This document shows positions 9,947 to 17,481 of a DNA stretch of 27,007 nucleotides, one piece after another. Location: positions 1-27,007 of the forward strand of contig JADJJZ010000004.1 of the NCBI GenBank assembly GCA_016706255.1, in the 5' to 3' direction. The translations under genes and the position numbers were made by a program. Every line of letters begins with the position of its first letter. Position 1 is the first letter of the stretch. Source of the DNA: Bacteroidota bacterium (GTDB lineage Bacteria > Bacteroidota > Bacteroidia > Chitinophagales > BACL12). Below the pieces are notes generated by a model, which had not been told where the DNA came from, did no database searches, and saw only the letters and a program-made list of their open reading frames with translations.

Positions 9947-10823
9947 TTAGAGGATTGAAATTGTTTTGGAAATTATATCACCATTATAATTACAGGTTGC
10001 GATATATATTCCTGTTTGCAGTGGGAGTTGAATTGATTGATTGCCTGCGGATAATTGTTTGCTAAAAACTTGTTTGCCGGATAAATCATAAATAATTAAT
10101 TCGGTTTGATTAATATTATATGATGCATTTGTTTGAATAAATAATGTTGTTCCGTTGCAGGTGATATTTATTGGTTGTAATGATGATGTGGAAACGGACA
10201 TAGTGCCTAAACTATCGCCTGCGATTATGGTTTTATCGGCTATTGTTTCATAGGCATAATCGTGAAGGGTTATTGATTTTGCGGAATCGGCAACTGTGGC
10301 GCGTATCCAACCATAATAATAATGTTCGTCGCGTTTTGTGCGGATACCGAAAAATGCTTCGCCTCCTGCTCCCCACTTTCCTTCTTCATTATAAAATTCA
10401 CCGGCCGAATCAACAACAAATTCCGCTGCAAGTTGAGCATAACCATCCTGAAAACTCAGCATTACACCGATTGGATATGCAAACGGTATCATATATGGGC
10501 GATAGGTCATAAATGAACTATACATAACACTTCCTTCCGTAAAATATGTTCCGGCAATCCAATTATTATAATTTACAACACCGGCAAATACCCGATCAAA
10601 ATAAAAATTCACTGAACCATAATCAGGAGCATAGCCTCCTTGATCAGCATAAACCTGAAATCATTATTACCATCCTGATCAAAATCTAAAGATATAGTTC
10701 CCCGTCATCATCTAAAACAACGTCCGGTTCAATATCAACATGAATAACTTCTGCCTGCAGGTTTTGTGTTTGTAAAAAAACGGCAGAAAAAATAGCGTAA
10801 TCTGTAAGGGTAAATTTTGACAT
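9947..10823 (-). CDS. Secreted T9SS protein, novel family member C (two frameshifts)
   Basis: The longest open part is 221 aa (10612-9947); the true start is ATG at 10823, giving a signal peptide MSKFTLTDYAIFSAVFLQ and then AEVIHVDIEPDVVLDDDG. Two indels (about 10707 and 10660) break the frame through LDFDQDGNNDFRF. The mid-part has DEHYYYGWIRATV and ITLHDYAYETIADKTIIAGD, and the C-terminus NINQTELIIYDLSGKQVFSK, LPLQTGIYIATC, ISKTISIL, a T9SS type A sorting domain. The D-x-D-x-D-G-x-x-D element looks like an EF-hand-style calcium loop. It lies 9 nt after the stop of the 638-aa gene, so both are probably one transcript. It shares its layout with the broken genes at 5730 and 6681. Function is unknown; surface location is inferred. 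Confidence 0.7.
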
Positions 10824-10832
10824 ACCAATAAT

Positions 10833-12749
10833 TTAAAGGATAATGAATTTTGATGAAAACACATGTTGCTCGTTTCCGGATTTAATAAAATAAGTGCCGG
10901 ATGCGAGATTACTTAATTCGAGTGTGATTTTTGTATTTGGTAAACAGGTATAAACAAGTTGACCGGAGATATTGTAAATATTACAATAAGTAATTACTTC
11001 GGGCAACAAGATGGTGCAATTTCCGCTTGATGGATTCGGGTAAATAAAAATCTGACCGGGTTCAATATTACTATCAAACCAAATTGGTTTTGTCCATGTA
11101 ACACACCCATCAGCTTGTGTGGCGCTTGCTGTATAGTAGCCGGAATACAAGGGCAAAATAACCTGACCGGTTTGTTCCATCATTAAACTATCGTTCACAT
11201 ACCAGGTCCATGCAACACCATCCGGTGCTTTAAGCACATTATCCTGCAACGTTAAAGATGATAAAACGGTATCGCAACGATTTTCATAAGCGATATAGGC
11301 ATCATATTGAAATTGCAACTGCAGGTTTGTTAAAACATCCGGACCAAATTGAAGTGTATCACCACTAAAACTTCCGGTCATCACTTTATTACCGAATCTG
11401 TCCCAGTTAATTACAGGACTATGGCTGGAATATTCCAATTCCTGATGATAACAATCTATAGCGTTGAATGCATCATCTAATTCCAAAACAACAGGGTCAG
11501 ATTTGATTGAAGTGTTATAAATAATATTTTCGCCACAAGAAACCGAATCAATTAAATTTAATGTAGCATACCAATTTCCGGTTGGTGCAATATACAATTG
11601 GCTCGCTGCATTCCCAATTTGTTGAGGCATTATATCAGCTCCTAAAAAAAATCCATTTCTATCAAACGACAACATGCGATTTGTATAATAATATTCAGCA
11701 TCACTATAAACTGTATCTCCCAATACTGTAATGTATGGCCTATCGAACGAAATAAATTGTTTGTAACCGTCCTGCACTTCAAATCGGTTATAAACGGTAA
11801 TTGGTTCATCAGCAACATTGTGCAACCACTGCACTTCACCCATTATATTTAATTTACCCCAGAAACTACAATTTGCAGTTTCCGACATACAAGTTATTGA
11901 GAAATCATCAATTGTTAATTGATTAACATCTACATATGATTCATAATCACCATAAATGAGTATTTCGTCATTTTTAATTGACTGCCCGTGAATTTCATTA
12001 ACTTTTCCTTGTATTAATTTAGCCCAATCAACAACATTATTGCTATTGTAATGCGCAATATAAGCCTGAGTTTCAGTTAAAGGATTATATAAAATGGTAT
12101 CACCAAAATCGACTTGCGCATAATATCTGAGGGTTCCCGTAATATAAAAGCCGCCGTAATTATCCGCTATGATATTGGCAACATCGCAACCGTCCTCATA
12201 AATGTGTGCCCATGTTATTTTACCATTTGCATCAAAACGTGCGGCAAATCCGCTGTTACTATTATCACCACCGTCAACATTAAGAATTAAGGTATCAACC
12301 ATAATTCCATAGTAGGTAATATGACCTGCAACAAAACTCTCACCAAAATTATTTATATCAGCATCTCTAAAAAATAAATCTGTTTCCCAGTAGCCAGGGG
12401 CACAAAATATTTTATTAGCCCATTTTAATTCCCCCTGTGTATTTACTTTTCCAAAATAAACTCCGACTGCATCATTTTCGTAGGGATTTATAAGCATAGT
12501 ATCGCCCCATTGAATGGCACTACTAAAGAACGCTCCTGAAACAAGCATTTCACCCTTTGCATTAGTGCTCACTTTTTGAATTTCATCGTTGTAATTTCCA
12601 TGCACCTGACTGGCCCAGCCCCAGTTGAATTGTTGGCCATAAGCTACATTACAGGGATGAAAAATTAATGCATAGCAACTATAAATTATCACATAAATGG
12701 ATAACCGATTGCAATTTACATTGCTGTTGCGGGAGGTAAACGTGCTCAT
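10833..12749 (-). CDS. Secreted beta-propeller-like protein with T9SS sorting domain
   Basis: An intact 638-aa ORF. The N-terminus has a long n-region and a hydrophobic core (RLSIYVIIYSCYALIF) with likely cleavage after NVAYG, before QQFNWGWASQ. Residues about 45-500 are built of repeats of the type GE/GxxxWA...G...F...GxFxxxxxFGDT, alternating 'W-A-[KH]' and 'FGDTxLxNP' motifs, which resemble SBBP-type propeller repeats. Residues about 505-555 (CDTVLSSLTLQDN, WTWYVNDSLM) look like an Ig/PKD-like segment. The last 80 residues (IFIYPNPSSGNCTILLPE, YNISGQLVY, LASGTYFIKS) are a T9SS type A sorting domain. It has its own promoter at 12766-12796 and is followed by the family member at 9947-10823. 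Ligand or substrate is unknown. Confidence 0.85.
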   Translation of the reverse strand: MSTFTSRNSNVNCNRLSIYVIIYSCYALIFHPCNVAYGQQFNWGWASQVHGNYNDEIQKVSTNAKGEMLVSGAFFSSAIQWGDTMLINPYENDAVGVYFGKVNTQGELKWANKIFCAPGYWETDLFFRDADINNFGESFVAGHITYYGIMVDTLILNVDGGDNSNSGFAARFDANGKITWAHIYEDGCDVANIIADNYGGFYITGTLRYYAQVDFGDTILYNPLTETQAYIAHYNSNNVVDWAKLIQGKVNEIHGQSIKNDEILIYGDYESYVDVNQLTIDDFSITCMSETANCSFWGKLNIMGEVQWLHNVADEPITVYNRFEVQDGYKQFISFDRPYITVLGDTVYSDAEYYYTNRMLSFDRNGFFLGADIMPQQIGNAASQLYIAPTGNWYATLNLIDSVSCGENIIYNTSIKSDPVVLELDDAFNAIDCYHQELEYSSHSPVINWDRFGNKVMTGSFSGDTLQFGPDVLTNLQLQFQYDAYIAYENRCDTVLSSLTLQDNVLKAPDGVAWTWYVNDSLMMEQTGQVILPLYSGYYTASATQADGCVTWTKPIWFDSNIEPGQIFIYPNPSSGNCTILLPEVITYCNIYNISGQLVYTCLPNTKITLELSNLASGTYFIKSGNEQHVFSSKFIIL

Positions 12750-12765
12750 ATCGGGTTTATGATTA

Positions 12766-12796
12766 TAAAGATATTAAATATATGACTAATTACAAA
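12766..12796 (-). promoter_or_regulatory. Bacteroidota-type promoter for the 638-aa gene
   Basis: Reading on the minus strand, TTTG (12796-12793) is followed after exactly 19 nt by TATCTTTA (12773-12766), matching the phylum's -33 TTTG and -7 TAnnTTTG elements except for the last base. The start codon lies 16 nt beyond, giving a short leader. Confidence 0.6.
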
Positions 12797-12924
12797 CCAT
12801 TGTAGTTGCACCGATTACAGGATTTAAACTATGCCGGGGATTTGGGCCGGGAGCTTACTAGGCAAAGGCAGCTATTTGCAATTTCATTTATTTTAAAATA
12901 CCTTAGTTGTATTTATTTGTAACC

Positions 12925-13410
12925 ATGAAAATAAAATGTGCCATCTTTTTAGCGCTATTCGTTTTTGCGATTATCGGTTGCAACAACCAATATAAATATT
13001 GGGATATTGAAAAATTTCATATGGATGAGCAAGCCCTGAAAGATAAAGAGCCTATAAAACTCATTTATAGCAGTCAGGGACCAAACTACAATAAGAATAT
13101 GGATTATTATGTTCAAATCATAGCTGTTTCGCAGGAGACGGGTGATACCGTTAATATTTTATCGCCCATTACCAATGGATTTAAAGAAAGTGATGGCGAT
13201 TCAACTTTTATTTTTGTTAGTAAAGAAAATATTGCGTTTAAATTATTACAAATGGACAGTGAAAAAATAAATGAGATAAAAGATATTGAAAAAATTGCGG
13301 AAGAACCTGAGAAAAAAATAACGAAAGTTGCCCGCGATCCGGAATTTGATTTTATTGCCGATAACAATTATCCTACAATTATTGGTATGGTTGGTATGGA
13401 TGGCAATTGA
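12925..13410 (+). CDS. Lipoprotein of unknown function
   Basis: The open frame extends upstream to 12907, but ATG at 12925 is preferred because it gives a standard lipoprotein signal, MKIKCAIFLALFVFAIIGC, with the lipobox cysteine at residue 19. The mature part (about 140 aa) is hydrophilic, with KYWDIEKFHMDEQALKDKEP near the start, a central beta-rich part, and a lysine/glutamate-rich stretch around IEKIAEEPEKKITKVARDP. No known domain was recognised. It is transcribed divergently from the 638-aa gene, and the next gene starts 56 nt after its stop, so the two may share a transcript. Confidence 0.75.
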   Translation: MKIKCAIFLALFVFAIIGCNNQYKYWDIEKFHMDEQALKDKEPIKLIYSSQGPNYNKNMDYYVQIIAVSQETGDTVNILSPITNGFKESDGDSTFIFVSKENIAFKLLQMDSEKINEIKDIEKIAEEPEKKITKVARDPEFDFIADNNYPTIIGMVGMDGN

Positions 13411-13466
13411 TATGTGTATGGAGGCTTGTTCAGTTTACCAAATTAAGTTTTAAATTATATTTACGT

Positions 13467-13997
13467 ATGGAATCAATTATTGGAATTATAATTACGGCTT
13501 TAGCAATTGGTGGAATTGTTGCTGTAATTGCATTAGCAAATAAAGCTTCAGCATCGGCACCCCTTAAAACCGACGCGGGTGATGATTTATTTAAGATTCC
13601 GAATGTGTACCGGTATTTAGGTTTTATTTTGATTGCGCTCACATTAATTATGATAGGCCTAAGTATACGGGATTATAAACCCGGCGACTGGAGTTTAATA
13701 GTATTCTTATTTTTTTTCGGTTCAAGCGGGTTTATGGTGTTTCGTCAACGCAGGGTTGAATTTCGGCTTACGGAGGAAGCGGTAACAAAGCGAACTGTGT
13801 TTAATAAATTAATAGTGATTCCACTGAATGAAATTACCTCAATAAAATTTAGCAAATTTTCGCAACAATTAACCATTCGTTCGACTAATAAAAAAATTAT
13901 TTGTCACCAACACGTGGTTGGTTTTTTTGCGATGGTAGATAAACTCAAAAACAAAACCGGAATTACTGATATTAAAATACCAACAAACAATAGGTAG
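13467..13997 (+). CDS. Membrane PH-domain-like protein, copy 1
   Basis: ATG at 13467 is chosen (176 aa, MESIIGIIITALAIGGIVAV) over the upstream extension to 13407 because it matches the start of the paralog at 14080 and follows a matching leader. It has an N-terminal hydrophobic helix (about 3-25), then two close membrane segments (about 47-66 and 73-90), then a basic patch RQRRVEFRL. The remaining ~75 residues, with EEAVTKRTVFNKLIVIPLNE, ITSIKFSKFSQQLTIRS and a final helix VGFFAMVDKLKNKTG, have the seven-strand-plus-helix pattern of bacterial PH (bPH-like) domains. It probably sits in the inner membrane with the PH-like domain in the cytoplasm. The family call is inference from pattern. Confidence 0.75.
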   Translation: MESIIGIIITALAIGGIVAVIALANKASASAPLKTDAGDDLFKIPNVYRYLGFILIALTLIMIGLSIRDYKPGDWSLIVFLFFFGSSGFMVFRQRRVEFRLTEEAVTKRTVFNKLIVIPLNEITSIKFSKFSQQLTIRSTNKKIICHQHVVGFFAMVDKLKNKTGITDIKIPTNNR

Positions 13998-14079
13998 CAT
14001 GTAAACCGAATTAAAAATGAATCTGATGAAAACTAGATTTTTTCAGCTTACCAAATTAGGTTTTAAATAATATTCATGT

Positions 14080-14607
14080 ATGGATTCAATTATTGGAAAT
14101 ATAATCACGGCTTTAGCAATTGGTGCTGTAATTGCATTAGCAAATAAAGCTTCATCATCGGCACCGCTTAAAACCGAAGCGGGTGATGATTTATTTAAGA
14201 TGCCGAATTTGTACCGGTATTTAGGTTTTATTTTTATTGCGCTCGGATTAATTATGATAGGTCTAAGCATACGCGATTACAAACCCGGCGACTGGAGTTT
14301 AATATTATTCTTTTTTTTATTTTTTTTCGGTTCAGGCGGGTTTATGGTGTTTCATCAACGCAGGGTTGAATTTCGGCTTACGGTTGAAGCGGTAACAAAA
14401 CGAACAGTGTTTAATAAATTAATAGAGATTCCATTGAATGAAATTACTTCAATAAAATTCAGCAAATTTTCGCAACAACTGACCATTCGTTCGGCTAATA
14501 AAAAAATTATTTGTCACCAACACGTAGTTGGTTTTTTTGCGATGGTAGATAAACTCAAAAACAAAACCGGAATTACTGATATTAAAATACCAACAAACAA
14601 TATGTAG
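14080..14607 (+). CDS. Membrane PH-domain-like protein, copy 2
   Basis: A 175-aa paralog of the preceding gene, produced by the tandem duplication. Differences cluster in the membrane half: copy 2 lacks the GIVAV residues after the first helix and has a longer second hairpin (LILFFFLFFFGSGGFMVF). The C-terminal PH-like half is almost unchanged (SANKK for STNKK, VEAV for EEAV), suggesting constraint on that part. The open frame is complete, so both copies appear functional. It is followed 19 nt later by a lipoprotein start, consistent with one transcript. Confidence 0.75.
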   Translation: MDSIIGNIITALAIGAVIALANKASSSAPLKTEAGDDLFKMPNLYRYLGFIFIALGLIMIGLSIRDYKPGDWSLILFFFLFFFGSGGFMVFHQRRVEFRLTVEAVTKRTVFNKLIEIPLNEITSIKFSKFSQQLTIRSANKKIICHQHVVGFFAMVDKLKNKTGITDIKIPTNNM

Positions 14608-14626
14608 TATTTAAATCCAATTAAAA

Positions 14627-14854
14627 ATGAACTTAATAAAAACTAATAAAATATTCAACTACTTTGTTTTAACAATATTAAGTTGTTTCGTTTTTTCCTG
14701 TAGCAAAGAATCAACCGGTTGTTATGATGCCAAATTTCACGCTGAACACAAAGGTGATATTTGTAACACTTCTTGCCCCGGCGTAATTGGCTGTGATGGT
14801 AAATTTTATTGCAATGCATGTGAAGCAAACAGGCAGGGGATTAGGGTGGAGTAA
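14627..14854 (+). CDS. Small Kazal-like lipoprotein
   Basis: 75 aa. A lipoprotein signal (FNYFVLTILSCFVFSC) puts the lipidated cysteine at residue 25. The mature peptide of about 50 residues has seven cysteines including the lipidated one, in CYDAKF, DICNTSCPGVIGCDGKFYCN and ACEANRQGI. The C-P-x-x-x-G-C-D-G-K-x-Y-x-N-x-C-x-A core is the Kazal-type inhibitor signature seen in short Bacteroidota lipoproteins. Protease inhibition is a family-level expectation only. An A-rich leader (ATTAAAA) precedes the start. Confidence 0.75.
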   Translation: MNLIKTNKIFNYFVLTILSCFVFSCSKESTGCYDAKFHAEHKGDICNTSCPGVIGCDGKFYCNACEANRQGIRVE

Positions 14855-14891
14855 GAGTGAATTCTATTTAGTGCTCCTAAATAAATTATCA

Positions 14892-15434
14892 TTTACTGCG
14901 GTCGGAGACCGGGGTGGCGTCTGGAGTTGGAAACTCCACGACAACAGCCACCAGCAATTTTCAACGGGGTTGAAAATTGCTGGTGGGAACAATTATGATT
15001 TGTTAGTTATTGGTAATCTTAATTATAAATTAAATTACTTTGCGTTTAATTTCTTAATGATACTGAGTGACATTTTTTTAACAAAAAATGCCATAAAACA
15101 ATCTCTTTAGATTTACTCCCGAATGATGCAAGAGTAACTTGATTAAAAAAAATGCGATAAAGCACAACATCAACCCCTTTAGGGGTTGCATATTTTTAAC
15201 AAATATCTCCCCACTAATCGGATAGAACCCCAGCGGGGTTCCATAATTTATGTGATAGATAGCAAAGCAGTATATCCTAGCCCGGATTGAAGTGAAAACA
15301 AACAAATGTACCAATTTGATAATGTACCGATGTACCAATGGAACAGCCGGTTTTGAGCATGCATTTAATTATTGGTTTGTTGCAACGAAAAGCCGGTGTG
15401 GATTGTGCTGGCGTGGGGGATGGTGATGCTCCAA
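14892..15434 (+). repeat. Composite hairpin repeat, copy 4 (compact form)
   Basis: Hairpins CGGTC-GGA-GACCG (14899-14911), TGGAGTT-GGA-AACTCCA (14922-14938) and an 18-bp perfect stem with a GGG loop (14948-14986). Only about two tandem units remain (15067-15150). Both later hairpins are in compact form: CAACCCC-TTTA-GGGGTTG (15171-15188) and GAACCCC-AGC-GGGGTTC (15225-15241), lacking the loop insertions of copies 1 and 3. The TGTGCTGAT tract of the other copies is replaced by TGTACCAAT-type repeats (15305-15341). The end, GGCGTGGGGGATGGTGATGCTCCAA, lies about 60 nt upstream of the cupin gene start. Confidence 0.88.
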
Positions 15435-15497
15435 CATATATAATGATTATAATATTATGATTTATATTTGATATTCATTAATAAACACCTATTTGTT

Positions 15498-16100
15498 ATG
15501 GTAATTCTTTATATCATCGGCGGCATTTTAATTTTACCTGTTATTTATAATTTATTATTCCCGTTGAAAAAACCGGAGTTGAATAATTATTTTAAGGCGG
15601 GTCAAACATATACCTCAACGGGTGAAGGTATTACCCAAAAAAATTTTACGGCAGGAAGGAAATAAAGTTTTTGTGAACTGACTTTGGCGCCACATGCAGC
15701 GGGGCCGCCTGAACATATGCACGAACATATGCATGAAACTATTAGTGTTGTGAGTGGCACTTTGAATTATAAATTAAATGGAAAAGAGGAACAGGTTGGT
15801 GCAGGTGGACGCATTAATTTTCCCGCAGGGGCTTACCATAAAATGTGGAATACTACCAATAACGAAGTAGTGCTGCGTTCGGAAAAACCGGAAGATTTTG
15901 TGCCTGTTGAATTTGTTTATTCGCTTGATCAGTTATATCCATTAATGCAATCGAATGGGCTTACATTAAAAATGTTTGCAAAAATTTGTGTGTTGGATGA
16001 ATTGTTCGATTCTGTTCCTGCCGGTCCACCACCCGTTTTTTTTCGCATTATAAAAAAGGTGGTGAAACCTTATGCGCGCATTTTTGGGGTAAAGCCGTAG
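15498..16100 (+). CDS. Membrane-anchored cupin protein (two frameshifts)
   Basis: Start ATG at 15498: MVILYIIGGILILPVIYNLL, a single N-terminal anchor, then FPLKKPELNNYFKAGQTYTS. Two indels, in the A-run near 15640 and near 15674, separate this from the main frame; reading across gives QKILRQEGNKVFVELTLAPH. The main part holds the cupin core: PPEHMHEHMHETISVVSGTL (metal-binding His/Glu motif 1) and GGRINFPAGAYHKMWN (motif 2). A second half (DELFDSVPAGPPPVFFRIIK) follows. It resembles Bacteroidota cupin_2 proteins of about 200 aa. Enzymatic or binding role is unknown. It is convergent with the toxin gene at 16179. Confidence 0.75.
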
Positions 16101-16135
16101 TTATAAAAATTTCGCATTTATTGGTTGATTTTTCG

Positions 16136-16160
16136 CACTATTGAGGCGCGTTACCTCAAC
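16136..16160. terminator. Possible hairpin terminator between convergent genes
   Basis: TTGAGG (16141) pairs with CCTCAA (16158) around a 7-nt loop, between the cupin stop and the toxin stop. The stem is only 6 bp and no clear U-run follows on either strand, so termination is uncertain. Confidence 0.35.
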
Positions 16161-16178
16161 AACATCTGTCTGATAACA

Positions 16179-16859
16179 TTACATTGCAATTTTTTTCAAT
16201 TCTTCAAGAATAGCAACTGTCGCCGGGGGAAATCCTCTTTCCACATGCGCATCTATCCATTCAGAATGGTTTGGATTAAGCAATAAATTGCGAAACTCAT
16301 CGCGCAAATAATTTTTTACTTCTTCATTTGAATTAATTATTTCCTCCCAAATTGTCGCTCGGTTTTCTAAGACATAAATTATGTCTTCAAAATCCTGACT
16401 CATTCTACCATCATTATTTCCGCGACCTTTAAATGCTTCAAATTTTGTAGCTAAGAAATAGGGAGCACTTAATATTTTTATAGTACATTGTTCATCAATT
16501 TGGTAATCAACTGCCTGATTAAATCCATCAGGGTACCACTTATTATTAAATCCGACAGAAGAATCGTTTGTAGGTATAATATCGACGATTATACCATGAA
16601 TTTTATAGCGGCAAATTACACCAGATTCAATATCGGGAGCAAAGCCAATATTTCGTAGTTTCTCTTCCAGTTCCGTTCTATTTTGGTAGTTTAATATTTC
16701 TATAATTACATCTACATCATCAGTAGGCCTTACTTCAAACACTTGTCTATCAGGGTATAGCGATATAGTGGCTCCGCCGACAAAGACAATTTTTTTGTTT
16801 AAATCATCTAAAGCTTTGGCAACGGCTTTAATTCTAATTGTATTAGTGTGATGACTCAT
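16179..16859 (-). CDS. AbiEii-like nucleotidyltransferase (type IV toxin candidate)
   Basis: 226 aa, intact. Residues about 24-52 hold the nucleotidyltransferase core: KIVFVGGATISLYPDRQ (GG motif) followed by RPTDDVDVIIEI, the D-x-D catalytic pair. A third carboxylate is likely in HGIIVDIIPT (about residue 93). The next part, KILSAPYFLATKFEAFKGRG with SQDFEDIIYVLENR, is the helical K-x-E-A/DxxDI region typical of AbiEii/AbiGii-type NTases. The gene overlaps the upstream antitoxin gene by 17 nt, so the pair is co-translated. By family knowledge the NTase would be the toxin; its target is not predictable. It is a different, intact lineage from the broken pair at 30-1742. Confidence 0.8.
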   Translation of the reverse strand: MSHHTNTIRIKAVAKALDDLNKKIVFVGGATISLYPDRQVFEVRPTDDVDVIIEILNYQNRTELEEKLRNIGFAPDIESGVICRYKIHGIIVDIIPTNDSSVGFNNKWYPDGFNQAVDYQIDEQCTIKILSAPYFLATKFEAFKGRGNNDGRMSQDFEDIIYVLENRATIWEEIINSNEEVKNYLRDEFRNLLLNPNHSEWIDAHVERGFPPATVAILEELKKIAM

Positions 16860-17370
16860 TGGAAATAATTTTATTCAATTCATTAATCGCATATTTAATT
16901 TCTCTGACTTTTCCGACACGAACAACATCAACTAAAGCCAGCAATTTATAATAATCCTGATCTTCCATAACAGCCTCAACCTGTTTTGGATAAAAGGGTT
17001 CAATCGTTAAACCCATAACTTTCCCATTAGTGTCAGGCCATACATAATGCATGTCGCTTATAAATTTATTTTGCATAAATGGATGGGAATGTGCAGTAGG
17101 AATACCTCTTACCATAGCTCCGGGTTGCTGAGGAAATACATATTTTACACCATGTTCCAAAAATTCGAGAAAATTTTGACGATTAATTTTTTTCTTATTA
17201 AAATCTATCAAATTAGCCAGGCGACTTCTGTTTAAGGATTCTGATATTTCAGATATACTTATTTTTATTGAGTTCGAAAGTCCGACCAATTGCCAATGTT
17301 CCTGTTCTATAGCGACTATTTTCAATAGAACAGCAATATCTTGTGGACGCATGCCATTGTGCTTTCTCAT
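16843..17370 (-). CDS. Winged-helix antitoxin partner of the nucleotidyltransferase
   Basis: The frame is open from 17442, but ATG at 17370 (MRKHNGMRPQDIAVLLKIVA) or ATG at 17352 (MRPQDIAVLL) is the realistic start; a -7 element ends at 17375, so 17370 would be leaderless and 17352 would have a short leader. The N-terminal ~70 residues (IKISISEISESLNRSRLANL) look like a winged helix-turn-helix. The rest has FLEHGVKYVFPQQPGAMVRG, PTAHSHPFM and VDVVRVGKVREIKYAINELN. It sits first in the operon, overlapping the NTase by 17 nt, as antitoxins of type IV pairs do. It probably neutralises the NTase and represses the operon through the palindrome at 17389-17421. Confidence 0.7.
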   Translation of the reverse strand: MRKHNGMRPQDIAVLLKIVAIEQEHWQLVGLSNSIKISISEISESLNRSRLANLIDFNKKKINRQNFLEFLEHGVKYVFPQQPGAMVRGIPTAHSHPFMQNKFISDMHYVWPDTNGKVMGLTIEPFYPKQVEAVMEDQDYYKLLALVDVVRVGKVREIKYAINELNKIISNESSH

Positions 17371-17374
17371 AGTG

Positions 17375-17382
17375 CAAATATA
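17375..17382 (-). promoter_or_regulatory. -7 promoter element of the toxin-antitoxin operon
   Basis: TATATTTG on the minus strand, an exact match to TAnnTTTG. It predicts transcription starting near 17371-17370, at or within the first candidate start codon. No exact TTTG lies 19-21 nt upstream; the place is taken by the palindrome. Confidence 0.55.
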
Positions 17383-17388
17383 GGCACG

Positions 17389-17421
17389 ATTTCGCATTTC
17401 GCATAACGCGAAACGAGAAAT
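17389..17421. promoter_or_regulatory. Four-half-site operator candidate
   Basis: The plus strand reads ATTTCGC ATTTCGC, a 5-nt centre ATAAC, then GCGAAAC GAGAAAT. Two 7-nt half-sites in tandem on one side face two inverted half-sites on the other (the outermost carries a C-to-A type change). It spans the -33 region of the TA promoter, as expected for an autoregulatory antitoxin operator. Confidence 0.6.
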
Positions 17422-17481
17422 TTGGAACAAATTGAAATTCATTTAAACTCGACTTGCTAGCCTAATTGGCGGAATCGCTCG

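Larger units (their letters stand above)
13429..14617 (+). repeat. Tandem duplication of a 613-bp unit
   Basis: Two direct copies offset by 613 bp. Unit 1 begins TTCAGTTTACCAAATTAAG at 13429; unit 2 begins TTCAGCTTACCAAATTAGG at 14042. Each holds a leader, one PH-domain membrane gene and the beginning of the following lipoprotein gene: after the first PH gene ATTAAAAATGAATCTGATGAAAACTAG is a diverged copy of the start of the real lipoprotein at 14627 (ATGAACTTAATAAAAACTAA). The junction near 14040 cuts that lipoprotein copy after a few codons. Confidence 0.85.

Noticed and set aside
13113..13367. Minus-strand ORF opposite the lipoprotein, and 13430-13642 and 14043-14270 opposite the PH-like genes
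   Set aside because: Shadows of well-supported plus-strand genes with signal or paralog evidence.
15078..15338. Minus-strand ORF inside composite repeat copy 4
   Set aside because: Not conserved as a frame in the other copies; the sequence is explained by the repeat.
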